DNA of 12,266 nt from JBEAUL01 sp041161475. GTDB taxonomy: Bacteria > Pseudomonadota > Gammaproteobacteria > UBA6186 > Azoamicaceae. The stretch is taken from the NCBI GenBank assembly GCA_041161475.1, contig JBEAUL010000043.1:1-12266 (forward strand), in the 5' to 3' direction. Made by a program: the position numbers and the translations under genes. Shown here piece by piece: positions 6,834 to 12,266 of this stretch. The notes beneath the pieces were generated by a model, which saw only the letters and a program-made list of their open reading frames with translations, made no database searches and was not told where the DNA came from. The first letter of the stretch is position 1; each line of letters begins with the position of its first letter.

Positions 6834-7841
6834 ATGATTCCCTGGATTCAAGACGCTTGGTTACCGATTATTTTTACGGGACTAATGGGTTTATCAATGC
6901 TGATTTATGTCATCTTAGATGGATACGATCTGGGCGTTGGTATGCTCATGTTTGAGGCCTCGCAGTCTGAAAAAGACAGCATGATTGCCTCTATAGGACC
7001 CTTTTGGGATGCCAATGAAACCTGGCTTGTGTTAGGGGTTGGCATTTTATTGGTTGCCTTTCCTTTGGCGCATGGCATTATTTTAACGGCCTTATATTTG
7101 CCGGTTGCCGTGATGCTAGGGGGGCTTATTTTGCGAGGGGTGGCGTTTGATTTTCGGGCAAAAGCCAAAGTAGAGCATAAGGCCCGCTGGGACAAAGTAT
7201 TTATGTGGGGTTCTACGATTGCAACCCTGGCCCAGGGTTATATGTTGGCCCAATATGTGATGGGATTGCGCCAAAATTTGACCACTTTTTTATTCGGTAT
7301 ATTAACGGGTATTGCCTTGATGGCAGGTTACCGCTTGGTAGGTGCTTCGTGGCTTATCATGAAGACCGAAGGGGAACTACAACAAAAAAGCATTGCTTGG
7401 GCACGTCGCGCACTGTGGGGGGCTGTTTTGGGTATTATAGCCGTCTCATTGGTCACGCCAGTGATGAGTCCACGTATTTTTCTGAAATGGTTTTCTTTTC
7501 CCACTTTTTGGTATTTAATGCCCATCCCATTTTTAACGGGGGTTGTGATTTTGGTATTGGTGCGTTGGTTAAACCGTCTACCATGCCCTGAGGACGCCTA
7601 CTGTTGGGTACCTTTCGTTGGCAGTATGGTGGTATTTTTACTCGGTTTTCATGGATTGGCCTATAGTTTTTACCCCTATATTGTGCCCGATAGGCTAACC
7701 ATTTGGGAGGCAGCGAGTACACCCTCCTCTTTAAGAATTATTTTGGTAGGGGTGATGGCAGTTCTACCTTTTATTCTTGCCTACACCGCCTTTGCTTATA
7801 AAGTCTTTTGGGGTAAAGTAAAGACCTTACGTTACGATTGA
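6834..7841 (+). CDS. cydB: Cytochrome bd-type quinol oxidase subunit II (CioB-like)
   Basis: The 335-residue integral membrane protein is the structural partner of subunit I. Recognisable are the first helix ending YVILDGYDLGVGML (25-38), then GPFWDANETWLVLGVGILL (55-73) and LILRGVAFDFRAK (98-110), all conserved in CydB/CioB. The rest alternates hydrophobic helices and short loops, for about eight to nine membrane spans. AAGAGG at 6823-6828 sits five bases before the start and overlaps the cydA stop, so the two are one operon with coupled translation. No cydX-like micro-ORF with a clear ribosome binding site follows; the gene is instead followed by a 75-base gap and a short lipoprotein gene. 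Function in the pair is confident; cyanide resistance is inferred only from the short Q-loop in subunit I. Confidence 0.95.
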   Translation: MIPWIQDAWLPIIFTGLMGLSMLIYVILDGYDLGVGMLMFEASQSEKDSMIASIGPFWDANETWLVLGVGILLVAFPLAHGIILTALYLPVAVMLGGLILRGVAFDFRAKAKVEHKARWDKVFMWGSTIATLAQGYMLAQYVMGLRQNLTTFLFGILTGIALMAGYRLVGASWLIMKTEGELQQKSIAWARRALWGAVLGIIAVSLVTPVMSPRIFLKWFSFPTFWYLMPIPFLTGVVILVLVRWLNRLPCPEDAYCWVPFVGSMVVFLLGFHGLAYSFYPYIVPDRLTIWEAASTPSSLRIILVGVMAVLPFILAYTAFAYKVFWGKVKTLRYD

Positions 7842-7916
7842 CAACTGGGTCTAACCAGGGTATCGTGGAGACAATTTGTGGGGTCATAAAAACCTTAAGG
7901 CTAGGATTTAAGCATC

Positions 7917-8102
7917 ATGCCAGCGTATCGCGTTATATTGCTTGTACTTGTTACCTTGCTTTTTCAAGGCTGTGTAAAAAATAGCAATACTTGGATAAGA
8001 GATCGTGCTGAAGATTATAAGCACTGTACAGCACAGGCACCCTTAAAAACGCCCGAAGCGTTCAAAACAACGCCACACAGCGATCGATACCACATCGATT
8101 AA
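7917..8102 (+). CDS. Short lipoprotein, BamC N-terminus-like
   Basis: The 61-residue product starts MPAYRVILLVLVTLLFQGC, a lipoprotein signal with lipobox FQGC, predicting acylation of C19. AAGG/AGGA elements lie 10-17 bases upstream of the start. The mature part is only about 43 residues: NTWIRDRAEDYKHCTAQAPL then KTPEAF. The order 'R.DY.....PL..P...' resembles the disordered N-terminal region of BamC (NlpB), which lies against BamD in the outer-membrane protein assembly complex, but the folded BamC domains are absent. It may be a minimal BamC-like lipoprotein or an unrelated small lipoprotein. It ends 11 bases before the tRNA gene, so the tRNA may be transcribed through it. Real gene likely, function uncertain. 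Confidence 0.65.
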   Translation: MPAYRVILLVLVTLLFQGCVKNSNTWIRDRAEDYKHCTAQAPLKTPEAFKTTPHSDRYHID

Positions 8103-8113
8103 ACAGAAATTAC

Positions 8114-8208
<95 letters not shown>

Positions 8209-8227
8209 TATAGAAAACTTTTCTCGC

Positions 8228-8257
8228 CGTCATTGAGAACGCAGTGAAGCAATCCAG
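8228..8257. repeat. Copy of a dispersed 'CGTCATTG...GAAGCAATCC' repeat
   Basis: The segment begins CGTCATTGAGAACGCAGTG and ends AAGCAATCCAG. It closely follows a half-palindromic interspersed repeat that I recall from several bacterial genomes, where CGTCATTGCGAG leads into GAAGCAATCC. It differs from that form at a few positions. Identity is from memory; copy number in this genome cannot be seen here. Confidence 0.5.
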
Positions 8258-8276
8258 AAACCCCAGTATTTGTGGG
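8258..8276. repeat. AAACCC...GGG inverted-repeat element, copy 1
   Basis: AAACCCCAGTATTTGTGGG forms a short hairpin (CCCA/TGGG). It shares the AAACCC-GTATTT-GGG order with a second copy at 8414-8436, so the two may be diverged copies of one element. Confidence 0.35.
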
Positions 8277-8306
8277 CTTCCCAGCGTTTCAGTGTTGCAT
8301 TAGACC

Positions 8307-8404
8307 CGTACCTTACTTTCTCCGTTTTTACCATTTTACCCCCAAAATCTCCATTTTTGACCTCTCCTTCTCTGATACATGCGAACACTCAGGACGAAGG
8401 TACG
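8307..8404. repeat. Perfect 8-base inverted repeat with 82-base spacer
   Basis: CGTACCTT (8307-8314) is matched by AAGGTACG (8397-8404) in inverted orientation. The right arm overlaps the hairpin at 8377-8409, so the two structures would be mutually exclusive in an RNA. Confidence 0.4.
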
Positions 8405-8409
8405 CATGT
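8377..8409. repeat. Hairpin ACATGCG / CGCATGT
   Basis: ACATGCG (8377-8383) pairs with CGCATGT (8403-8409). One mismatch and two more pairs extend it to 9 of 10. The loop is about 13 bases. No T run follows, so it is not a standard terminator. Confidence 0.45.
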
Positions 8410-8413
8410 CCTC

Positions 8414-8436
8414 AAACCCTGTATTTACCTGGGTTT
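8414..8436. repeat. AAACCC...GGGTTT inverted repeat, copy 2
   Basis: AAACCC (8414-8419) and GGGTTT (8431-8436) are perfect inverted arms around an 11-base spacer containing GTATTT. It resembles the element at 8258-8276. Confidence 0.4.
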
Positions 8437-8527
8437 CAGAGGATTGGTGTTTTTCGACCATACACTTTTTAGAGAACGAAAACCGGAGTAGTGATTGGCA
8501 TTCGAAACGGAGAAAACAAGGTGAATC

Positions 8528-8557
8528 AAGGGGTGGAAAGCAGTTTCCACTATCCTT
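8528..8557. repeat. Strong two-part hairpin upstream of the exported-enzyme operon
   Basis: GTGGAAA (8533-8539) pairs perfectly with TTTCCAC (8544-8550) over a GCAG loop. An outer stem AAGG (8528-8531) with CCTT (8554-8557) extends it across a small internal loop. It lies 80 bases before the HAD gene. It lacks a T run on the plus strand, so it could be an RNA structure or a protein site. Confidence 0.5.
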
Positions 8558-8637
8558 CTAAAATGAAATATGTTATATGTGTATATGTTATGCGCCTTGC
8601 ATATATGGAAAAATTAAAGTGATGATTAGATTGTATT

Positions 8638-9456
8638 ATGAAAAGATTCTTCGTTCTTATTTGTTTATGCTTAATTGTATCACAAAATAGCTACGCTGAT
8701 CCCGGACTGACCATTTCTTATATCAAAGAGATATCTGAAGTGGTCAAAAATGCAGATCAAGATACGCTCGTTGTATTTGACGTAGACAACGTTATTTCTG
8801 CCCCTAGCGATTTAATAGGAAGACCGAAAGCGAGACCTGTCAGACGAGCGGTTTTCAAAGAGTATGAACAAAAATATGGGAAAGAACGCGTGGTTCATAT
8901 CCATTCACTCTATTACCTAAGAGCTAGCGAAGAATTTGTTGAAAAAGAAATTAAGGAAATTATTCTCGGACTTTATGCACGAAAAATCCCAAGCATAGCG
9001 CTTACGGCAATGGGTACAGGAAAATTTGGGAATATTGACGATCCTATGCATCTCAGGGTGTCCAGGTTAAAAGAAAAAGGTATTGTTTTTGCTTTTGAAA
9101 ATTTAAAAAAAAGAATCCTATGGGATGATGAAGCCGGTTATGAAGCGGGCGTTATCTTTTCAGGAAAACAATCAAAAGGAGAGGCTCTGCAATATTTCTT
9201 AGAGAACATTGCTCATTGGAAGCCAAAACATATCATATTTGTTGATGATAACCCTGAATATCTAAATAGTATGAGCTCCATGTGTAATCGGCTTAAAATC
9301 AAATTCACCGGATTTCATTATAAAGCAGCAGTTTTTGATCAAGACGAAGAATTGAGTCCGGAAATAGCAAGGCTTCAGTTAAAGACATTGGATGAAAAAG
9401 AAATTTGGATTCCGGATTCTGAAGCCAAGAAAATAATTGAAGAAGGAAAAAAATGA
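8638..9456 (+). CDS. Exported HAD-fold phosphatase, DUF2608-like
   Basis: The 272-residue product has a Sec signal peptide (MKRF, hydrophobic core, NSYA with cleavage after A20). The mature part carries all four HAD motifs. Motif I is FDVDNVIS with D48 (nucleophile) and D50. Motif II is the Thr of ALTAMG (T123). The motif III lysine is K177 or K180 in SGKQSKGEAL. Motif IV is IIFVDDNPEYL with D203 and D204. HAD enzymes of this kind remove phosphate from small molecules. The layout with 'DxDNT/V' and a large cap after motif I fits the DUF2608 family, which I know mainly from Legionella, Chlamydia-like and other host-associated bacteria. It would act in the periplasm or outside the cell. No strong ribosome binding site is visible. 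The last four bases overlap the next gene (ATGA). Confidence 0.82.
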   Translation: MKRFFVLICLCLIVSQNSYADPGLTISYIKEISEVVKNADQDTLVVFDVDNVISAPSDLIGRPKARPVRRAVFKEYEQKYGKERVVHIHSLYYLRASEEFVEKEIKEIILGLYARKIPSIALTAMGTGKFGNIDDPMHLRVSRLKEKGIVFAFENLKKRILWDDEAGYEAGVIFSGKQSKGEALQYFLENIAHWKPKHIIFVDDNPEYLNSMSSMCNRLKIKFTGFHYKAAVFDQDEELSPEIARLQLKTLDEKEIWIPDSEAKKIIEEGKK

Positions 9457-10226
9457 AACTTATACTTACAATTTTAGTATGCATCTATGCATCAATTGCA
9501 CATGCTCTTGTTCTTGAAGATTTGGTTAAAGATGGTAAATTAGAGTCCACTTTATCACAGAAAAAGATTGGTTATTATATTGGGTCTTTTGATCCCCTGC
9601 ACCTTGGCCATGAAGATGTTGTCAATCAAATTCTGGAACAAAACTTGTGCGATTATGTACTTGTTTATCCTGCTTGGGGTGGCGATGAGTATAAAAACAG
9701 AACAGATGTAAAAATTCGACTGGAGATGCTATTTGCTGCTTTCCAAAAACACCCAAAAGTTATTGTGACAAAACTTACACCCGCTGAATTACAAGGCGTT
9801 TTAATGAAAAGGGACGAGTCTTTAGTGGCAGGAAAACCTTCTGTAAAAACAACGATCATTGGAACAGAATACATAGGGGTCATAGGCTCTGACACAGCTC
9901 TCGAAACATCTAAAGACCTAAAAAAATTGTCTGTTTTTATGCAAGGCGTTCAAATACCTGAAAAATACAAAGAACATACGATTGGAGGGATTATCGCAAT
10001 CCCAGTACAAAGTTTTATTGTGAGTATTCGTGCCGGGGATTCAATTGATTCTTTAAAAGGTTTATTTTCAGATCGTCCAGTTATTAAGACAATTTCTACA
10101 GATTACATTGATCTTTCCTCCACGAAGATACGAAAAATTATCAAGAATGGTAGCGCTCTGGATAAAGGTTTTGTAAGCCAAGGGGTAAATGAAATTATTA
10201 AAAAGTATAATTTGTATCGAGAATAA
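9453..10226 (+). CDS. Exported NadD/cytidylyltransferase-like nucleotidyltransferase
   Basis: The 257-residue product joins a signal peptide (MKLILTILVCIYASIAHA, likely cleaved after A18) to a nucleotidyltransferase fold. YYIGSFDPLHLGHEDVV (41-57) is the GxFDPxHxGH nucleotide-binding motif with H50 and H53, and LSSTKIRKIIKNG (221-233) is the C-terminal SSTxIR motif seen in nicotinate-nucleotide adenylyltransferase (NadD). IGVIGSDTA (141-149) fits the central strand. NadD joins AMP to nicotinate mononucleotide in NAD synthesis, normally in the cytoplasm. A signal peptide on this fold is unusual. The substrate is not known here; related enzymes use CTP. It is coupled to the HAD gene through ATGA and has AAGGA five bases upstream (9443-9447). 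Fold confident, substrate unknown. Confidence 0.8.
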   Translation: MKLILTILVCIYASIAHALVLEDLVKDGKLESTLSQKKIGYYIGSFDPLHLGHEDVVNQILEQNLCDYVLVYPAWGGDEYKNRTDVKIRLEMLFAAFQKHPKVIVTKLTPAELQGVLMKRDESLVAGKPSVKTTIIGTEYIGVIGSDTALETSKDLKKLSVFMQGVQIPEKYKEHTIGGIIAIPVQSFIVSIRAGDSIDSLKGLFSDRPVIKTISTDYIDLSSTKIRKIIKNGSALDKGFVSQGVNEIIKKYNLYRE

Positions 10227-10295
10227 CTTGATGACCATTGTAAGATTTAAAATCAACATCTTCGTTTCAGGCGAGTATATAATCAGGAGCCAATC

Positions 10296-11315
10296 ATGAT
10301 AACCGCACCTAATCTCAAAGACGAAGAAATCATTGCGTGTTTGCGGGATGCGTATGGATTGACTGTGAAATCAATTTCCTTTCTGCCTCTTGGTGCCGAT
10401 TTCAACACGGCTGTTTATCGCATTACAACAAACGCCCAAACAGATTATTTTCTCAAATTAAGAAACGGTGAGTTTTTAGAGGCTTCAGTATCCGTTCCAA
10501 AATACTTGGCTGATATGGGTATCAAGCAAGTGATAGCACCTATACCAACCAAGACTAGAGAGCTTTGGGCAAGCGTGGCATCATTTAAGGCAATTCTGTA
10601 CCCTTATGTCGAAGGCCGTAATGGCGTAGAAGCCAAACTATCAGAAGATCAGTGGGTTCAATTTGGGGCAACCATTAAAAAGCTTCATAGCACCGATATT
10701 TCTGCATCAATAACAAAAGATGTGCCACGGGAGATCTTCTCTTCTAAATGGCGCGAGACCGTCAAAGCATTTCTAGTGCGCATTGAAAGTGAGGTTTTTG
10801 AAGAGCCTGTTGCTGTAAGAATGGCACTGTTCCTGAAATCAAAAAGGTGCGAAATACTTAAACTAGTTGAGCGCGCTGAAGAGCTTGCAATCACGATTCA
10901 AAAACAACCGCTTGAATATGTTCTATGCCACGCTGATATGCATGGCTGGAACCTGATTGTTGATAAAGAAGCAGCCCTTTATATTGTTGACTGGGATACG
11001 CTCATCTTTGCTCCCGTCGAGCGTGATTTGATGTTTGTTGGCGCTGGCATTTGGGATAGTGGCCTGACAGCCGCCGAAGAAGAATCACTATTTTATCAGG
11101 GCTATGGCCAAACAACGATAAACAAGGATGTTCTTTGCTACTATCGTTTTGAACGTATTATTCAGGACATCGGTGACTATTGTGAATACATCTTTCTGTC
11201 TGATGAAGGTGCTGAAGATCGGATGCGATGCTTTGAAGCTTTACAGCCCGTTTTTCTGCCGAATGGCGCAATAGAGAGAGCATATGCCTCTTATAATACG
11301 GGGAAAATTTTATGA
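10296..11315 (+). CDS. APH(9)-like phosphotransferase (spectinomycin kinase relative)
   Basis: The 339-residue product is an aminoglycoside phosphotransferase-fold kinase. ATP-site K54 lies in YFLKLRNG. The catalytic loop is CHADMHGWNLIV with H212, D214 and N219, and the metal-binding motif is IVDWD (D232, D234). Between them, and in VERDLMFVGAGIWD and YYRFERIIQDIG, it resembles Legionella pneumophila APH(9)-Ia, which phosphorylates spectinomycin; the length is close too (331 versus 339). All catalytic residues are present, so it should be an active kinase, but the substrate could be another small molecule. AGGAG (10285-10289) lies six bases before the start. A TATAAT at 10278-10283 is too close to the start to be its promoter unless the message is nearly leaderless. 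The stop overlaps the next start (ATGA at 11312-11315). Confidence 0.85.
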   Translation: MITAPNLKDEEIIACLRDAYGLTVKSISFLPLGADFNTAVYRITTNAQTDYFLKLRNGEFLEASVSVPKYLADMGIKQVIAPIPTKTRELWASVASFKAILYPYVEGRNGVEAKLSEDQWVQFGATIKKLHSTDISASITKDVPREIFSSKWRETVKAFLVRIESEVFEEPVAVRMALFLKSKRCEILKLVERAEELAITIQKQPLEYVLCHADMHGWNLIVDKEAALYIVDWDTLIFAPVERDLMFVGAGIWDSGLTAAEEESLFYQGYGQTTINKDVLCYYRFERIIQDIGDYCEYIFLSDEGAEDRMRCFEALQPVFLPNGAIERAYASYNTGKIL

Positions 11316-12266
11316 GACTATTTTTTATAGGCGGTGCCAGTGGCAGCGGAAAAACGGCTGTGATTCCTCATTTAAAAGAACTGTTTGGAGATGGTATCGC
11401 CGTTTATGATTTTGATGACATCGGTGTACCCGAAGGTGCTGATAAAAAATGGCGTCAAGAATCCACCGAGAAGTGGCTACAGAAATTATTGAGCGAAGGC
11501 AAAGATGCATGCTTGCTTGGGCAAATTGTTTTAGGCGAGATACTGGCATGCCCTTCAGCCAAACAAATAGATAAAATCAACTTCTGTATTTTAGACGTCA
11601 GTGATTTCGAACGTATTGGGCGACTCAAAAAGCGCAACACCTACGGTGCTGATCAAAATATGCTGAATTGGTCAGCCTGGCTTCGTATGCACACCCGCGA
11701 CCCTGAGTGGACTCCCCATGTTATCCAAGAAGACGCTGCAAGTATCATGGATTTTACCAAGCTATCTGCTCTTAAAAGCTATGAAGAAGTTGCGAATATC
11801 AAAATCCTTGATACAACCGATCTTGCTTTGAATGAAGTTGCAGGGGAGTTGGCAGATTGGGTCAGATCATTTGATATTGCCCCATTTCATGTTATTAAAG
11901 TCCAACCACATGAAGTAGTTATTATCGAAAATAAAATAACCTCATACAATAACAGCAAAGTACCGTTCATTCAGGAACAACCTTTTATTAATTTAAATTT
12001 TTGTATCAAGGATGATAGCGGATTAATTATCGCTGGCATTACTTCTTTGATGTATTGTTGGGGTATGTTGTTTGTGGATATTTTAGCCGTAGACGAAAAA
12101 TATTATAAAAATGGCCTGGGTAGCAAACTGCTCAGTCATGTAGAAAATGAAGCTAAGAAACTTGGGGCAACCCTGGCTCACCTCGATACCTTTGATTTTC
12201 AGGCGAAAGACTTTTACCTCAAACATGGCTATGAGGTCTTTGGTGTCTTAGAAGACTGCCCTAAAG
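11312..12266 (+). CDS. P-loop NTPase-GNAT acetyltransferase fusion (incomplete at right edge)
   Basis: The frame from ATG 11312 is open for 318 codons to the window edge. Residues 1-15 hold a Walker A motif (FFIGGASGSGKT, K14), followed by YDFDDIG (32-38), whose acidic residues suit a small-molecule kinase or AAA-type P-loop. This domain runs to about residue 185. From about 195 to the end is a GNAT domain: VDILAVDEKYYKNGLGSKLL (255-274) is the acetyl-CoA motif, with Y265 where R or Q is usual, and LDTFDFQAKDFYLKHGYEVF (291-310) is a very typical GNAT C-terminal motif. The domain order kinase-like then acetyltransferase recalls bifunctional drug-modifying enzymes, but the substrate is unknown. 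GGGGA seven bases upstream and the ATGA overlap couple it to the APH-like gene. Confidence 0.8.
   Translation, partial: MRLFFIGGASGSGKTAVIPHLKELFGDGIAVYDFDDIGVPEGADKKWRQESTEKWLQKLLSEGKDACLLGQIVLGEILACPSAKQIDKINFCILDVSDFERIGRLKKRNTYGADQNMLNWSAWLRMHTRDPEWTPHVIQEDAASIMDFTKLSALKSYEEVANIKILDTTDLALNEVAGELADWVRSFDIAPFHVIKVQPHEVVIIENKITSYNNSKVPFIQEQPFINLNFCIKDDSGLIIAGITSLMYCWGMLFVDILAVDEKYYKNGLGSKLLSHVENEAKKLGATLAHLDTFDFQAKDFYLKHGYEVFGVLEDCPK

Noticed and set aside
7847..7860. CTGG...CCAG hairpin after cydB as a terminator
   Set aside because: The stem is only four pairs and is followed by GGGTATCG rather than T residues.
8230..8334. 34-codon minus-strand frame ending in the dispersed repeat
   Set aside because: GGGGG before the ATG could pass for a ribosome binding site, but the end of the frame is simply a translation of the repeat. 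Mentioned only as part of the repeat finding.
8379..8561. 60-codon plus-strand open frame, with two more overlapping frames at 8270-8491 and 8272-8472
   Set aside because: They overlap each other and several inverted repeats, have no ribosome binding site and show no family pattern. Best explained as chance frames in structured DNA.
10278..10283. TATAAT as a promoter for the APH-like gene
   Set aside because: Transcription would start within or after the ribosome binding site, leaving no usable leader; the match is probably chance. The real promoter was not identified.

Overview
The window reads as a low-GC gammaproteobacterial chromosome, most likely from the Legionellales (Legionella, Coxiella, Aquicella or Berkiella type). 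The basis is the combination of gammaproteobacterial housekeeping genes (yraN, alr, a cyanide-insensitive type cytochrome bd), a DUF2608-like exported HAD protein of the sort I know from Legionella and amoeba-associated bacteria, and a kinase resembling the Legionella spectinomycin phosphotransferase APH(9)-Ia. This assignment is from memory of families, not from a search.

Layout. Bases 1-1560 are AT-rich accessory DNA: the start of an unrecognised gene leaving the left edge on the minus strand (1-267), a small exported protein (427-771), and a RelE/ParE-type toxin with an Xre-type antitoxin in a toxin-first, overlapping pair (991-1559). Bases 1576-7841 are more conserved: an iron-sulfur photolyase of the PhrB type (minus), yraN (plus) sharing a divergent promoter region with it, alr (minus) converging on yraN, a Dps-like miniferritin divergent from alr, and the two-gene bd-type quinol oxidase operon. 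A tiny lipoprotein gene (7917-8102) and a class II tRNA-Ser(CGA) with encoded CCA (8114-8201) end this block.

After the tRNA the character changes. A 436-base gene-free stretch (8202-8637) is packed with inverted repeats and contains a copy of a dispersed 'CGTCATTG...GAAGCAATCC' repeat. Next come two translationally coupled genes for exported proteins: a HAD-fold phosphatase and a NadD-like nucleotidyltransferase. The window closes with a coupled pair: an APH(9)-like antibiotic or small-molecule kinase, and a protein that joins an N-terminal P-loop kinase-like domain to a C-terminal GNAT acetyltransferase and runs off the right edge.

How the genes work together. PhrB, Dps and cytochrome bd all fit a life with light, iron and oxidative stress or low oxygen, but they are separate transcription units. 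The two downstream pairs are the most interesting part. One looks like an extracytoplasmic phosphatase plus nucleotidyltransferase module. The other looks like a phosphotransferase plus NTPase-acetyltransferase module. Both sit downstream of a tRNA gene and structured repeats, as horizontally acquired cargo often does, although no integrase or second attachment site is visible here.
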